A DNA stretch of 64,000 nucleotides from Sphagnum compactum (taxonomy: Eukaryota > Bryophyta > Sphagnopsida > Sphagnales): positions 13,082,001 to 13,146,000 of the forward strand of contig OZ234498.1 in assembly GCA_965153455.1 (NCBI GenBank), written 5' to 3'. Each line of letters starts with the position of its first letter. Position 1 is the stretch's first letter. A program made the translations under genes and the position numbers. Positions 11,561-23,573 of the stretch are shown one piece after another. Under the pieces are notes generated by a model. The model worked only from the letters and a program-made list of their open reading frames with translations. It was not told where the DNA came from and did no database searches.

Positions 11561-12358
11561 TTTTTGCTACGAGGTTGATCGATCAACTTTTGAGACAGAC
11601 TCAACCCCTAAGAAGGCTAGTTTGTAAGAGGATAAAAATTTCAAGTTCACCCTTTGATGTGGGGGGGGGACCTCATTTAAATATTACCCTGTGCATAATT
11701 AAGACTACGTCCCACAGTTTGTGCCCCTCTCATTAATTAGCCCAGGCCAAAAACAGTGACAAACAGTTTTGGAAAAAAAACATTTATGCAGCCAATGACA
11801 AGGCTCAGGATGCACTCATCAGTTTTTGTATTTTGGGGTGCAAGAGGGCGGGGGGGTAGTTGAGGGATTTTTTTTCTCTAAGTTGTTCCCAAATGTGTTC
11901 CCATCATATTCACATGAGGTTCTCACCCAGTTCCCAAAGGGCTCCCCAAGTTCCCAATTTGTTCCAACAGCACCTCAATTTTATGCCACATGGTTTGCCC
12001 AAATTTCCACTCCCATGTATACAAACTGGTAAGATGGGTCATAGGGCAGCACATTTGTTTCTATTTTCTGACTTGGGGTCCAAAGAGATTTTTCTATTAG
12101 AGTGTGCCCAATGTTCCCAAAAATTGGTGATGGGGCAATCAATTTGGCCCCTTCCAAAAAACATTTGAAAATGCTTTGGGGGAAGAAGGCTTCTTCCCAG
12201 CAGTCCTGACTAGGCAGTTATCTCCTACAGTTTCTAGAGCCATTGATTAGAGTGGTCCATCACGGGATTGACAAACAACAGTAGACAATCGCTTGAATGT
12301 GTACACACTTTTCAACCTCGACCTGTGGCCTCCCTCGTACGCCACCTTGGCCATCTCA
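11561..12358. other. Intergenic, upstream of germin-like gene
   Basis: No coding sequence recognised. Low-complexity G-runs occur near 11661 and 11845. Confidence 0.4.
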
Positions 12359-12366
12359 CTATAAAT
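12359..12366 (+). promoter_or_regulatory. Candidate TATA box of germin-like gene
   Basis: CTATAAAT lies about 200 bases before the ATG at 12564, in a pyrimidine-rich context. That would leave a 5' UTR of about 170 bases. Position and motif fit a plant core promoter. Confidence 0.5.
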
Positions 12367-12563
12367 CCAAACTGCACACTCCTCCATTTCACCAGCTGCA
12401 GAGCACACCAGACTCCTCTTCTTCTTACACTGCCTTCCTTGCCCATCAGACCCCTTCTTCCTACACTAGTAGTACCGGCTCAATTGTTTTCTGCCTGGCC
12501 GCATCAAGATTGATTAAATCTGTTCAATTTGCAGCCCTCTCACAACCAGCATTCATCAACATA

Positions 12564-13476
12564 ATGGCTGGGAGCTTTTCAGCTCATGTGCGTAGTGTCA
12601 CAGTGGCACTTTTTGTGTTGCAGCTAGCTCTCCTGCCGATGATGGCCATTGCATCAGATGCCAACCCAGAACAAGACTTCTGTGTCGCCGATCCCAACAA
12701 CCCCACCGTCGTTAACGGTCTGGTCTGCAAGAACCCTGCCTTTGTGAAGGCAAACGACTTCGTGTTCACCGGCCTGGCCACCCCTGGAAACACCAACGAC
12801 CCCCTTGGAAGTAGTGTCACAGCGGCAACTGCAGCTCAGTTCCTGGGCATCAACACTTTGGGCATTTCGATGGCACGCCTCGACTTCGCCAAAGGAGGTA
12901 TCTCGTCCCACCCCACACACACACCCTCGGGCCACAGAGATCATTTTCGTGGTGTAGGGTTCTTTGTTCGTTGGTTTCGTGAGCACATTGTCATATTTAC
13001 ATAAACTTTAGTGCAACCTACTGAAATGAATCACCAGTTGTATCTTGAGAAAACAATACGTAAACATTTTTTTGCTGAAATAACACATTTTACACTTAAA
13101 AACACAGTTTGCCAAAGAATTCTCGAAGTACCTAGTGAATATTTGTGTCATTGAAAACAAAAATCACTGCCCCCGATACCTTGTTGAGGGCAGAGTGGGA
13201 TCACTGCCAAATGGAACACTTTTTGCAACCACATTGCAGCAGGGCGATGTGTTTGTGTTCCCCAGAGGTCTTTTGCACTTTGAGCTCAATGTGTGCGATG
13301 GTACTGCAACTGCAATTGCAGCACTGAACAGCCAGAACCCAGGTACACAAACACAGGCAGTAGCGTTATTTAATTCCGGCATCAGCGAGGTGGTCTTGGA
13401 AAAAGCATTCGGGTTGGGTGAAAAGGCAGTCCAAAAGATCGAGTACACAGTCGAAGTTGCCAATAAGAAACCTTGA
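12564..13476 (+). pseudogene. Germin-like protein (cupin), probably decayed
   Basis: Germin-like proteins are secreted Mn-binding cupins of the plant cell wall. The ATG at 12564 opens a hydrophobic signal peptide (ALFVLQLALLPMM), then the paired cysteines of the germin N-terminus (DFCVADPN and GLVCKNP), then ARLDFAKGG. Cupin box 1 follows in a different frame: PHTHPRATEIIFVV at 12913-12954, with both His and the Glu, then an in-frame TAG (12955-12957) before GSLFVGFV. The frame change lies in a C/AC-rich run (12907-12924). Cupin box 2 is intact after a probable intron: GDVFVFPRGLLHFELN near 13234-13281. The C-terminal helices (ISEVVLEKAFGLGEKAV) end at the TGA 13474-13476. The intron seems to lie between about 12980 and 13190. 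Two lesions in box 1 make a functional product unlikely, unless they are assembly errors. Confidence 0.8.
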
Positions 13477-14244
13477 ATCAAAGGTCATATACATTCATAA
13501 AATACCTCATAGATGTTGCATTAGAATTGTTGCACCATTGATTTTGAAAGAGATGAAAAATCCTTTAAATCTATGGGATCATTAACTTAAAAAGTAAGCA
13601 AAGACCTAGATAGACCATTAACATATTGAATTGGTTCAAAATGTTGAGAACTATACATAATATGTAAGGGGATAGAATGAAAATCCATTCCACATCGAAA
13701 CATGATGTGTTTTGATATTGTATTCCAAATGTAAATTGGCTTTTATAAAAATTTAACTATTCAAAATATTTTAGTGAAATCTCCCCCACAAACCTCCCAT
13801 ATTAGCATTTAGTCCCATTTTTGTCACATATTGATGTTCATATGTGACCATGTGTTGATGCAAATCAAACAAGAAACTTGGATTTAATTCTTGAATACGA
13901 CATTGTTAGTTTTTTTTGTGTTCAAGAATAAACATTAATTTAAATGTGCCATGCTATTCTGCTTCAATTAAAGATATGATAAATGATTAGCAAATAAATA
14001 AGATATAAAATCTAAAAGACAATTACCTATTTCATATTTATAAGTTGAAATTATATGAAGGTCATATGAATGCAATACATGTTGAAATGATGAATCAACA
14101 AAAGATAATAAAGGTGTTTCCATTATTATTAGCTTCAATTTAATGGATATCTATATACACAAAAACATAGTTCCCACATAAACACATTCAAAAAAGATAA
14201 AATCAATGATTCATGCAAAACTATTTACATTTTAGTTTTATTTT
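13477..14244. other. AT-rich intergenic
   Basis: Directly downstream of the germin-like gene; contains its 3' flank. No gene or structured repeat recognised. Confidence 0.4.
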
Positions 14245-14545
14245 GGAAAACAATTTATATTGAAAAACTCTTTATATTGAAAAATTTCTTAAATTGAAAA
14301 CTTGCTAGCATTGAAAAAAATAAATTAAAAAAAATTGCATTAAAAATTTGCTTGCACTGAAAAACTATTTTCATTGAAAAATTGCTTACATTGAAAAATT
14401 ACTTGCATTGAAATCATTGCTTATGTTGGAAAATCATTTGCATTAAATAATACTTATATTGAAAAATTATTTGCATTGAAAACTACTTGCATTAAACATT
14501 GCTTTCATTGAAAAATTGTTTGCATTGGAAAATTGCTTCACATAC
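14245..14545. repeat. Degenerate ~20-bp tandem array (TTGCATTGAAAAAT units)
   Basis: About fourteen diverged units of the form CTTGCATTGAAAAAT, with variants TTACATTGAAAAAT and TTTATATTGAAAAAC, follow one another at roughly 18-22-base spacing. It is an AT-rich minisatellite with no coding potential. Confidence 0.75.
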
Positions 14546-14992
14546 AAAAATGTTGCATTTAAAATGATTTTGGGCATTTGATGTAAATTAATTTATGAGA
14601 ATTTTTTTGTTCCTTTAGAAAATGAAAATGATTATATAATAAAGGTTATTTAAACCAAAATTTTGATATAGGGAGTTCCCACATATATATAATATTCATA
14701 TATTAAAGGTAACTATAAAAAGTCATATAAAAACTATCAAGAACTTTAATGTCTAAAAGGGGTTTTGTTTAGAAATTGACTTTGATTAATCAAAATCAAG
14801 TTTGCTTTCATAGTATGTTGGACATTATCATTAAGAATAATTGCTAAAGGAGCAATTAAACCCTTGCCCCTTCAAATTAGTTTCCATTTTTGGAATAAAT
14901 TATTGGATGTTTTCTTGAAAACCAACAAGGGTAGAAGTGGGCGATAATCAAAATTTACCATAAATGCAAATTGAAATGAGAAATTGAACTTG

Positions 14993-17640
14993 TTATGGAT
15001 GAGGCAAATCTGAGAATTCAAATTTTGTCATATGCACGATTGCTTCAAGCCATTTGCTTTCAATAGTTATAAACATAAGTTCATCATTGATTATAATGAA
15101 ACCACGAAGAAAGCTTAATTTTTGAATTGTTGATTTTGAATGATATGCATTACTATGAACACCACCCATTGGAGAAATGATGACATCCACTACATAACAA
15201 TTTCCACATAGTTTTTGAAATGGAGGTGTAGCAAGGTTAATTATGGACAACACCCTGGTCACCTAAAAAGACAATATGTTAAAACATAAAGATAAATGAA
15301 GATGAACATAACCAAACAGAAAATGTGGAAAAAAGGTACATCAGTCAAGAAAGAAATAAAACCATGCACACACATACACATAATATGTAAACAAAAAGAA
15401 TGAAATGCATAAAAAATGCATAATAAAAAATGTTGTGGAAAATGTAATAATTTAAAAAATTAATACCTAAAGAAAAGACAAAGAATAAGATTAAAAACTA
15501 ATAATAATGTTAAAAATAACAGAAAGAAAACGTCACTTTTGGCACGAAAAAAAAACATTATACCCATTTCTTTCAAACCATATATCTCTTTCATTTCTTA
15601 TTCATTTTGAGTGATTAAAAAACTATGGGTGTGAAATTTGATCCTCTAAAAATGGTCATTGAAGTGCAAAAGCATTAGACTAATGTACGTACATTTTAAA
15701 CTTTAAAAACAAAAACTATTTTTTTGTGTTTAAATTTTACATTCACCCCCTTCATTTTCATAAGCCATATCTTGCTCATTTAAAAACCAATTCCAGTGAT
15801 TTTTGTGACATTAGATGCGTAAAGAAAATCTTTTCAATGTTCAAAGGCCATGGACCAATTTGAAATAAAATACTAAACTTTATTTGCAAAAAAAATAATC
15901 CAAACATTTTATCCCATATTCTTTATTCGAAGAGGAATTCCAAAAATTTATATAAAGAATTTTTTTTCAATCTTAGTATTTAATGGAACATGAATTTTAT
16001 TTCTTTAAAAATTTCTAGTAAAAATCATCAAATAATGTAGTTTTATTTTCTATAGGCCATTTTAGTAAAGAAATTTATGTTGCCGCTCAATTCTCCCCTC
16101 CTCAAGGAGAGAATAATCAAGTGGTTCCTTTTATTTTTTCTTTGCATTAAAATCGGGTGGCCACTTGATTGTCCTCTTTTGAAAGAGAGGAGTTTTTTCC
16201 ATGAGAAGAGGACAATTGGGTGGCCACCTGATTTTCCATAGTGCCTAGTCCCAAAAACAAAATTGAAATTTTTTTTGTGAAGGAAAATTAGGTGGTCGTT
16301 CGATTTTCATGTTATTTTTTAGGAAAAGGAGAATCAGATGGTCATTTGATTTTTATGGTTTTTTAGGAAAAGGAAAATCGAGCAACCACCAAATTTTTTT
16401 AACTACCCAAAAAAAACTTGAAATTTTTTTTGTAGAGGAAAATTGGGTAGCCGCCTTATTCTCATGTTCTTTTAGGGAGAGGAGAATCGAACGGCTGATT
16501 CTCTTGATTACTTGGGCCAAGAAAAATTTGAATTGTTTTTTGTAAAGGATAATTTGGCAGGTTGTTCAATTTTCACGTTCTTTTAGGAAAAAGAAAATTA
16601 AACAGCCAACCAATTTTTTTCAATGCTCAAAAATAAAACTTTGAAATTTTATTTTTCATAACATTATTTTTGTAGTTTCCATTATTCTTTTTAATATAGT
16701 TGATTATGAGATGAAGATTTGGTTCTATTTCATTTTTTTTTGGAAATTTGAAAAAAAAAAAATTAGTCAAAGGAAAGGAAAATAATTTACCTCTTTCAAT
16801 GTAGGTTGAACATTTGATAATTTGTTGTGTAACTGAAAAATGCGAACTTGAGTAACCTTGTCAACAACCTTTGTTAAAATTATGCAATGTGGTGCCCCCA
16901 AATATCGATTCCCTATTGATGTTGTTGTCACATTTTTAATTAAGACCATAACACATTGGCCTCCATTGTACTCCATTGTACTCCTCAAGAAGTTGTTCAT
17001 ATTTTATTTTGAAATTGTTACCAAGAGCAAAAACAACTTCGTCAAATTCACCTTATCCATCTACAACCAACAATTTTTTTTCACTTTTGTTATCCCTTAT
17101 TCCCCTTGCACCAATGACGATGACAACAACGGTAGTAGACCTCAAATTCTAAATAGAACTTTTGAATTCTCTAATTGAATCCATGTGGAAAAACATGGGA
17201 ACTAACTTGGATTAGAATGCAAGAATTGATGACACAATGGTTATTGACTCAATTGTAACATGATAACATACATGTCACCTTTCTCAAAACCCTTTTGGGA
17301 CTTTGATTCAATGTTAAAATTTTCCACCCTCATGAACATGCCTTTTTGTAAATGCTACTCATGCATTTCTATATGAGGTGATTTCACCTTCAAAGTGATT
17401 GTGATCAAAGTTGCCCTATCCAACAAATCACAATGCAAATATGCATAGCTTGGGCCTTCCATGCTCTTATTTACAATTCAATCAAACATGCCATACCTAT
17501 TGAACACTTTTGTTTCAAATGTAACATCTCTAATTCCAAAATCCAAATCATCCACCACAATAACTAATTTATCTTCTGTCATTGGAATGACAACCATTGT
17601 GCCAAAAGAACAAAAAACTTATCAAAATGAATTTGACAAC
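14993..17640 (-). pseudogene. Unclassified minus-strand coding remnant with OB-fold-like segment
   Basis: Several minus-strand blocks read like decayed protein. From about 17600 down to 17250, VVDDLDFGIRDVTFETKVF is followed by SMEGPSYAYLHCDLLDRATLITITLKV and then KGMFMRVENFNIESKSQKG, with a few stops. The layout of short beta-strand-like runs (YAYLHCDLLD...ITITL...RVENFNI) resembles an RPA-type OB fold. Further blocks lie at 16767-17000 (GGQCVMVLIKNVTTTSIGNR) and 14993-15262 (ATPPFQKLCGNCYVVDVI). I cannot assign a family. A single decayed transposon-encoded protein, interrupted by the repeat array at 16.1-16.65 kb, is possible. Low confidence that the blocks belong together. Confidence 0.3.
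16095..16650. repeat. Degenerate tandem repeat, period about 100-130 bp
   Basis: Units share GGAAAATTGGGTGGCC, then a GATT(T/C)TCATG block, then TTCTTTTAGGGA and AACTTGAAATTTTTTTTG. Four to five diverged copies are visible. Within a unit the AATCGGGTGGCCACTTGATT-type core is close to palindromic. No coding sequence. Confidence 0.6.
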
Positions 17641-17649
17641 AAACAAATG

Positions 17650-19601
17650 TAGTAACATTTGACAAAATTAATAGTTGCAAAAGCACACATTTGGCAAAAC
17701 ATACACTTGCAAAAACACACACTTGCAAAGGAAACCAAAAAAAAAGTTAACAAATGAAGAAAACTTAAACCAAACACATTGTTCCTACTATGAAAAAAGA
17801 AAAAAAACAACATACAATGTTATATTTATATGGGACAAAAGACCTAACTTAAACCCTAAACCTATCCCTAAACCTTTTTCTACTTTGTATTGATTTTAAG
17901 TAATTTTGACTATAATAGATTTTATCTTAACAATAAAAGATCATATCCATGGTTTGGTAGTTAAATTATGGTCTAATAATGAACAAAATATCAATTACCT
18001 TTGGCATCTTATGAATTTTAATTATGCACCTCATGCTTACACTTGAACCTTAAATATCTCAATTTGGATTTAAACGATAATACATAAACCTTAAATTTTT
18101 CTCCACTATTTAATCATTATTTTCATTTTCACTCAAATATATATATGGTAAACATCAACTTTCTTATCGTGTACATAAAAAAATTAGTCACACAGAAAAG
18201 TCAAAATTGATTTGTTTTCCCTTTTTTGGTTAGATGTATTAAGTGTTCAATTTCAAATAAGATTTTTTTGTTCTTTTATTAATATTTCAAAATTAAATTT
18301 TTGTGTTGAAAACTTTCCATGCCCAAAAAAATGATATTGATTTGTATAAAATATTTTATTGAGAATAAATTTTCATTAAATCACTATATTATGAAAGAAA
18401 AAAAAGGAGAAAAAAAATTATACACATCCCCTTTTCCAACGACCCCATCCTACAGCACCAAAGAAATAATTCCTTCGACACAAAACAAAAACCCCAACCT
18501 TCCTACCTTGAAAAACAACCAAACTTCCCTCCTATGCCACCCAAGAAACAACCCCTTGGTAGGCTAGGCTAAGTAGGTAAATAAGCATAAATAGGTAGGT
18601 AGGTAGTTATTTTGTCAAAATACAAAACTAAATAACACTTTATAAATATACCAATGGAAACATACCCCCATTATACCCCTAATATAACTTAACAAAAATA
18701 CACATACCTTTCAAAAGTTCCCTAATACACCTATGTATACCAATAGGGGCTATTTTGACACCTTAGAGGTGTAACTAAGTTTGGTTCCATTTGCAACTAA
18801 TAAGACATATGGACATGATCCTGGATGAAAACGATCTTAAAGTGTAGGATGAAGAAGTCATTAGTTACGAATGTAGTTGTACCATAGTTGAAAAAATGGT
18901 CAAGTATGCAAAATAGTTGTAAAACCAATAAAAACTAATTGTAAATGAGAATTAATCGCACGTAGTTGCAAATGCATTGGCTACATTTTGGGGGATTTCT
19001 TCTAATGTTGTTTCACACAAAAACCTTATTACCTTTTTCATTATTTCCCCCCATTTTTGGATTTTCAACGTTAATTAGTCTCTTTTGATTTGACTTTCAT
19101 TTGTGTATTTGAGAAATTCTTAGGACCAAGTTCTTTGGAGTGTCCAAAGCTTCCCTTAGTTCATTGACAAGGCTCTCTTCCCATCTCCAAAGGTAGGATA
19201 AGTTTTGTCTCTAGAAAGGTTATTGTTTTGGCAGTGTATTTGGGGAGTTAAGGGCTTGTTGCCCTAATCGTTGCATCCAAATTCTTGCAAGATAGTCACC
19301 CATTTTTATTGGGGGTTATAAGGGCCATTAATTTAAGTCCACCTCCATTCCATGCTCACTTTAGGTGAGCTCGTGACCTTCTACTTCAACTATTCAAGCT
19401 TCCATCCCACCATTTGAACAATTATTAGAAAGAGGAATGGATCATTTTTAGGAAAACGTTTTAGAAAACATGCACAAGTGTTCATTTTTTAACATCATTT
19501 TAGAGTTGTCTTTATATTGTCATTATGTTCAGTTAAGATTTTGTGTAGGCCCAAGCTTGGGCGTTTAACTTTTTACCTACCCAGTCATCCCATTTTTTAA
19601 C
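17650..19601. other. AT-rich intergenic with short TAGG run
   Basis: No gene recognised. A short TAGG tetranucleotide run lies at about 18585-18606. A CCCTAAACC-type telomere-like stretch lies at 17850-17875 and is too short to call a telomeric repeat. Confidence 0.4.
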
Positions 19602-20345
19602 ATGGCCTTTGACATTTTCTCCTCGGCAATACGCACCAAATTGGGCCTCCCCCATCCCATGGCTCATGGTCTTTCTCAATGCATATGCAGCCAAACAATA
19701 AATCCAATAAGGATACATCTATTTTGTTGTGCTCATGAAGGAAAGCGCATGACCACACATGATGTAATTCAAAGATTCTTTCGCCTCCATTGCTAGGGAG
19801 GCCGAGTTCCATGTTTTGTGCGAACAAACACATGTCCTCTTGATGCTATTTCTTTAGTCATCATGGTGATAAGTGAATATTATGCTTACAACAGAAGATA
19901 GCTGCACTTTGGCAAACATAATCATTATTGACCCGACTTGTGTGGATGTTGTTTTGCGAGTCATTTTTTCCAAGGAAATGGCTATGATGATTGTAGTTTA
20001 GGCAAAAGTTGTGTCCTATCATGACCAACACCCTAAGGATGATTTCATCCCTTTAGCAATAGAAATATTTGGATGTTTACATTAGCAAATGAACGATTTC
20101 CTTCATTAATGTGCCAACATGGCATGGTCAGCGAATGACTCTGGAGGTCTTCTTCTTTTGATTATACATTCATTTAATAGGCAGAAGGTGTTAGTGGCTC
20201 TTCAAAAAATTTAGGCTACCACTATTTTGTGTTGAACAATTATGGCAGCAAGAAAAGATTTTTTTAGGCTTGGTGTCCTTCTAGGTATTTCACCCATCTC
20301 CTTGCATGACTTGCTTCATGCTATTGGTGATGGGTTTAGATCCTA
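19602..20345 (+). pseudogene. Decayed retroelement C-terminus (CCHC knuckle plus endonuclease-like region)
   Basis: The first block (19602-19793) contains a C-x-C ... H-x4-C-x-H arrangement: QCICSQTINPIRIHLFCCAH followed by HDVIQ. The next blocks, with frame changes and stops, read REAEFHVLCEQTHVL, TLANIIIIDPT, VVSYHDQHPKDDFIPLAIEIFGC and NDFLHQCANMAWSAN. This order matches, from memory, the C-terminal part of a reverse-transcriptase protein family widespread in seed-free plants and algae, in which the knuckle precedes a restriction-like nuclease. The expected acidic residue in the LADVVI-type strand is Asn here (LAN). At least four stops make it clearly inactive. Family naming is tentative; retroelement origin is fairly likely. 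Confidence 0.55.
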
Positions 20346-23300
20346 GGTTTCGTGTTTTCTCCTCTTAGGGCTCCCCCATTGTGTTTTATGCACTTTCAGA
20401 TGTGGTATTTTTGCCTTTTTGAGAGAAGCCTCTTTACAGCCATATTAAGCCCAAAAAATGTTAACTTTGAACTAGTAGACCCTGATTTAGTCTAAGCATG
20501 GGAAATTTGTAATATTTAGAAATAATTTAGATGGATTTTTCAGATTTCTACCATGGTACTGATTAGTGATTTCCATTTTGGTCTTTTGGATGGTGTGTCA
20601 TTAGCACTTTACAACCTCTGTTTATCAAAATAATTGGAATTAGGATTCGCAAAATGTATAATAACCAGCTATAACACATTTAATTATATGAAATGTGGGT
20701 TACAGATCATGTTAGAAATAGATGTTTTTGGCAACAATGACACTCATAGTTTGCGTGCATTTGTGACTAAAGTGGAGACTCAACTAAGGAGAGTGTTACT
20801 CATTTGATGTGTGAAGGTTACTGTGCGATACCAATGAAAATCAAGATTATATGAAGGCAACTTATGCATAACGTGTGATGGAAATGTTGCTACAACGTCG
20901 AAAAACAAATGGGTTGAATTGTGGATATATATTAGAACATAAATTTTAATACTATGAAGTGCTTCTCTCTCACAATCTAGAACTTGTGTCAGCATTTTTG
21001 TGACAAATTCATCTTTGAATTTTTAATAATCATACTTGATGCTTCTGCACATGAATCCAAAACCACATTAAATCTTGTCAATACTACTTGTGTAGTGAAG
21101 TCTCATGCACTTGCTTTCGAAAATCAACAATGTGCACTCTTAAATAGACCACCATGATAATCTAGATGAAAAAACAAATGACTTAACTAGAGATTTCATC
21201 CAAAGGAGTTGAACCTTAATCCATTTATGGATTCTCCCCAATTAGAGTGGAAGGAGGATTTGCACAAAACAAGTCACCGTAGAATTTAAATAACTTCCAA
21301 ATTTTGACTTCTAGAATGTACTATGATGGAGCAAATTTGCAATACCATCATTTTCTTTCTATATCTTGAATGCAACCACCTGTAAAAACCCAATCACTCC
21401 ACCCAACCCAATTTTAAAAAGTAACAAAAATATTAGAATGTGATGAATGGGGCAACTTTAGTAGGAACCCTAATATGATGATTAGGTCAAGTCCAGCTTT
21501 GGAAAGGAGATACACTCTACAGGAGAGATGAAGGATGAAACAGGGCTACCCTTGGCCACAAAAAGAGTGTACACCACTGGTACATTGATCTGCCAGCTGT
21601 ACTACCAAAATGCTGTAAATAAGAATCATTTTTCACATATTCAATTGGTCCAACCATGAGCCTTACAATAATTGAGGTTTGTGAAAAAGTATATTAGTTT
21701 TGTCTGAATGGTCTCCATGATTTACCTGTACACTTCTATACACAAGCACTTCCAGGGGATCTCACCAACAGCAACACTTCTGGCTTTGGACTCTCAGGTG
21801 AGAATTGGGTTTGTAGCATGGGTTCTATTCCCATATTACCATGGTCAAAGAAAGAATAGTTGATAGATGATGTAGGTCTTGATGTTCATATCACAATTCT
21901 CCATTGCTGATGTGTGATGTATGGAGAATGTGTGTGTTGAAGTCAAACCCTGCAGTCAACCATAACCGCCTCACCTGTGCACCCACAAAGCATTCAGGGA
22001 CTAGTTGCTACAGCTCACAAGATTAGATCACAAATTAAGACACCAAACCTAGCCATCACCAATACAAGTCCAGATACAGCAGCCAATCAAAAGGACTCAG
22101 AGGTGTAGCACATGATTCCATTCAAGGGGAAAGCTTCTAGTGGTGACTATCTTTCAGATTTGGATTAAAATTATAAGAATTCCCAGTGGAAGAAAAAAAC
22201 TCTTGTTAAATAAGCATCAATAAATCTTACTGCAGCATTTTTGTTTCTTCAAACTAAAAGCTTTTCATCAAAGGCCATATGGAAAGACAACCACACTATG
22301 ACCTTTAACACTAATATAAACATCCCAGCTAAAATACCTACACAGGAACCTTCAGGTGGCAAAGAAATCATGGATCAAAACTGAAGTTTTTTTCATCCAT
22401 GTTGTGTGACATAGTAACCATTACTTTCTGAAATTGCCCTTGTGAGGTCACATTATGGAATTGAATCAACCAAGTCATCAAGATAAAAAGCCCTATAGGC
22501 ACAAAAAAATTAAGAAAAATCTTTAAGTGTGTATACAATGAAGATTACCAAAGTGAAATTTGATTGTTGCAAAACGGGTCATTCTTTTCAAGGCTTCTTT
22601 TAATATCCATACACTAGGTATTGCAAATTTTTGTTGTAATGCTCACACTGGTTTCAACAAACTGATATATAACTTTAAGAACCAATCTACAAGAACATGA
22701 GATTTTGACTTTGACCCAAATTGGTTGTAAATTCTAGAATATGTGATATAATCATTGAGTCACAAGTAGCTCTGTCCTATAAGGAGCAAGTCAATATGTT
22801 GTCTCTGGAGGGCAAAAACACCAAATGAAAAGGATGTTGCAATCTTGATGCATGTAACTATTGATTTGCAATTGATTTTACCTCACTGGACGCACACATT
22901 GGAATGAAATGATTACTCCAAATTTAACCATGTGAACATGTGTGTTGGCTTGCCATACTTCTACTTTCAAACTCTATGACCTTCCCAACCTCACAAATTA
23001 CATAAATATTTTTTGTTGTTCAGATTAACAACTCTGCAAGTACAGATGCAAGGAAGATCTATTGCATCTTTGGATTTGTTTCAATATGCCAAATCTGTTT
23101 GTATGCCAACTTTGATTATCAGATGCTTGGGTTGCTATGCATACTAGTCATCAAATGTTTGACGCTACTAGATGTACTAGTTATTAATTAGCATGCTTAG
23201 CTTTGCTTTAATTATCTATCTTCAGTCAGTGTACTATTCAATGAACATAGTACCGATAGTTTAATTATGGTATGTCTCAAATTGCCAATGACGTCATGTC

Positions 23301-23573
23301 ATACTTCACGGAATGATACTTCAGCCCAAATGCAATTTATGATAGCATCCAATTTTATATGTTGTGCCATTATAACCAAAGCAATACATTTGGCATCGAC
23401 TTCATTCTTTCTTTTCAGCTTCATCGTGTCCATTGACAGAGAAGTTTAACAAAAACTGGGATTAGCAAGACAAGGGCATGAGCAACACTCCTAACAGCAA
23501 CATACCAGTTTCCTCTACCCCCTGTCACTCATGCAACCTGCAACAGTAAAGAAAGATAGACAGCAGACTGTAC
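20346..23573. other. Intergenic and 3' region of the PRT6-type gene
   Basis: No exon could be assigned with confidence. The last short exon and 3' UTR of the minus-strand PRT6-type gene should lie in this stretch, because the exon ending at 23574 stops at a splice donor and not at a stop codon. The rest is AT-rich spacer. Confidence 0.4.

Noticed and set aside
12297-12563. N-terminal extension of the germin-like frame from an earlier ATG (12297)
   Set aside because: The stretch has no germin features, while the ATG at 12564 is followed directly by a typical signal peptide, and a TATA-like box lies at 12359 inside the extension.
17845-17880. Telomere-like CCCTAAACC stretch
   Set aside because: Only two to three imperfect units; too short to be an interstitial telomere tract.
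23267-23449. Possible last exon of the PRT6-type gene or a small plus-strand gene
   Set aside because: Neither strand shows the conserved C-terminal block expected after LRLNE, and no splice acceptor with the right phase was convincing.
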